Origin: an uncultured Lachnospiraceae bacterium
GTDB taxonomy: Bacteria; Bacillota_A; Clostridia; Lachnospirales; Lachnospiraceae
Reading direction: 5' to 3'
Assembly: GCA_947302185.1 (NCBI GenBank)
Contig: CAMYVI010000184.1
Location: 1 to 5,433, forward strand
Length of the DNA stretch: 5,433 nucleotides
Shown: positions 5,383-5,433 of the stretch, piece after piece
Numbering within the stretch: the first letter of the stretch is position 1
Layout of the letters: every line of letters begins with the position of its first letter
Translations under genes and position numbers: made by a program
Notes under the pieces: generated by a model
The model's input: the letters and a program-made list of their open reading frames with translations, nothing else
Databases searched by the model: none
What the model was told of the DNA's origin: nothing

Positions 5383-5433
5383 ATGACAATTCTTGTAACT
5401 GGCGGAACCGGTTTCATCGGAAGCCACACATGT
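5383..5433 (+). CDS. galE: UDP-glucose 4-epimerase (partial, 5' end only)
   Basis: Only the first 17 residues are in the window: MTILVTGGTGFIGSHTC. This is the first beta strand and glycine-rich NAD-binding loop (TGGxGFIGSHT) of extended short-chain dehydrogenases, and the exact form found at the start of GalE. GalE interconverts UDP-galactose and UDP-glucose and so recycles the GalT product. The ATG follows a good ribosome binding site. The position after galK and galT strongly favours GalE, but 17 residues cannot rule out another nucleotide-sugar epimerase or dehydratase of the same fold. Confidence 0.88.
   Translation, partial: MTILVTGGTGFIGSHTC

Overview
The window looks like chromosomal DNA of a Gram-positive, Clostridia-like bacterium (a Lachnospiraceae- or Ruminococcaceae-type Firmicute is my guess). 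The reasons are strong AGGAGG-type ribosome binding sites, two genes that appear to start with TTG, a galactose-1-phosphate uridylyltransferase of the long Firmicutes type, and a GGGACGGTTCTT repeat cluster that I recall from Clostridia genomes. No phage, plasmid, CRISPR or defence genes are visible. I found no wholly new system.

Left half (1-1956), all on the minus strand and read right to left: trmB (tRNA guanine-N7 methyltransferase), then trxA (thioredoxin), then a clear intrinsic terminator, then a family 2 glycosyltransferase that runs off the left edge. trmB has a near-consensus promoter whose -10 box lies inside the longest possible reading frame. The real start is therefore probably further in, and the message may be leaderless.

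Centre (1957-2233): a divergent intergenic region between trmB (minus) and the galactose genes (plus). It holds five copies of a GGGACGGTTCTT-like unit, three in one orientation and two in the other. Four of them form one 71-nt near-perfect hairpin. The galK promoter follows.

Right half (2234-5433), plus strand: Leloir pathway genes in the order galK (GHMP-type sugar kinase), galT (uridylyltransferase, class 2) and the first 17 codons of galE (UDP-glucose 4-epimerase). Together they would convert galactose to galactose-1-phosphate, exchange it with UDP-glucose, and recycle UDP-galactose. They are not one tight operon. galK ends in an intrinsic terminator, and galT has its own TATAAT promoter next to a short palindrome. 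galE sits 173 nt further on with its own ribosome binding site.

The points most worth a second look are the repeat hairpin, the substitutions in galactokinase sugar-binding signature positions, and the promoter/start arrangement of trmB.
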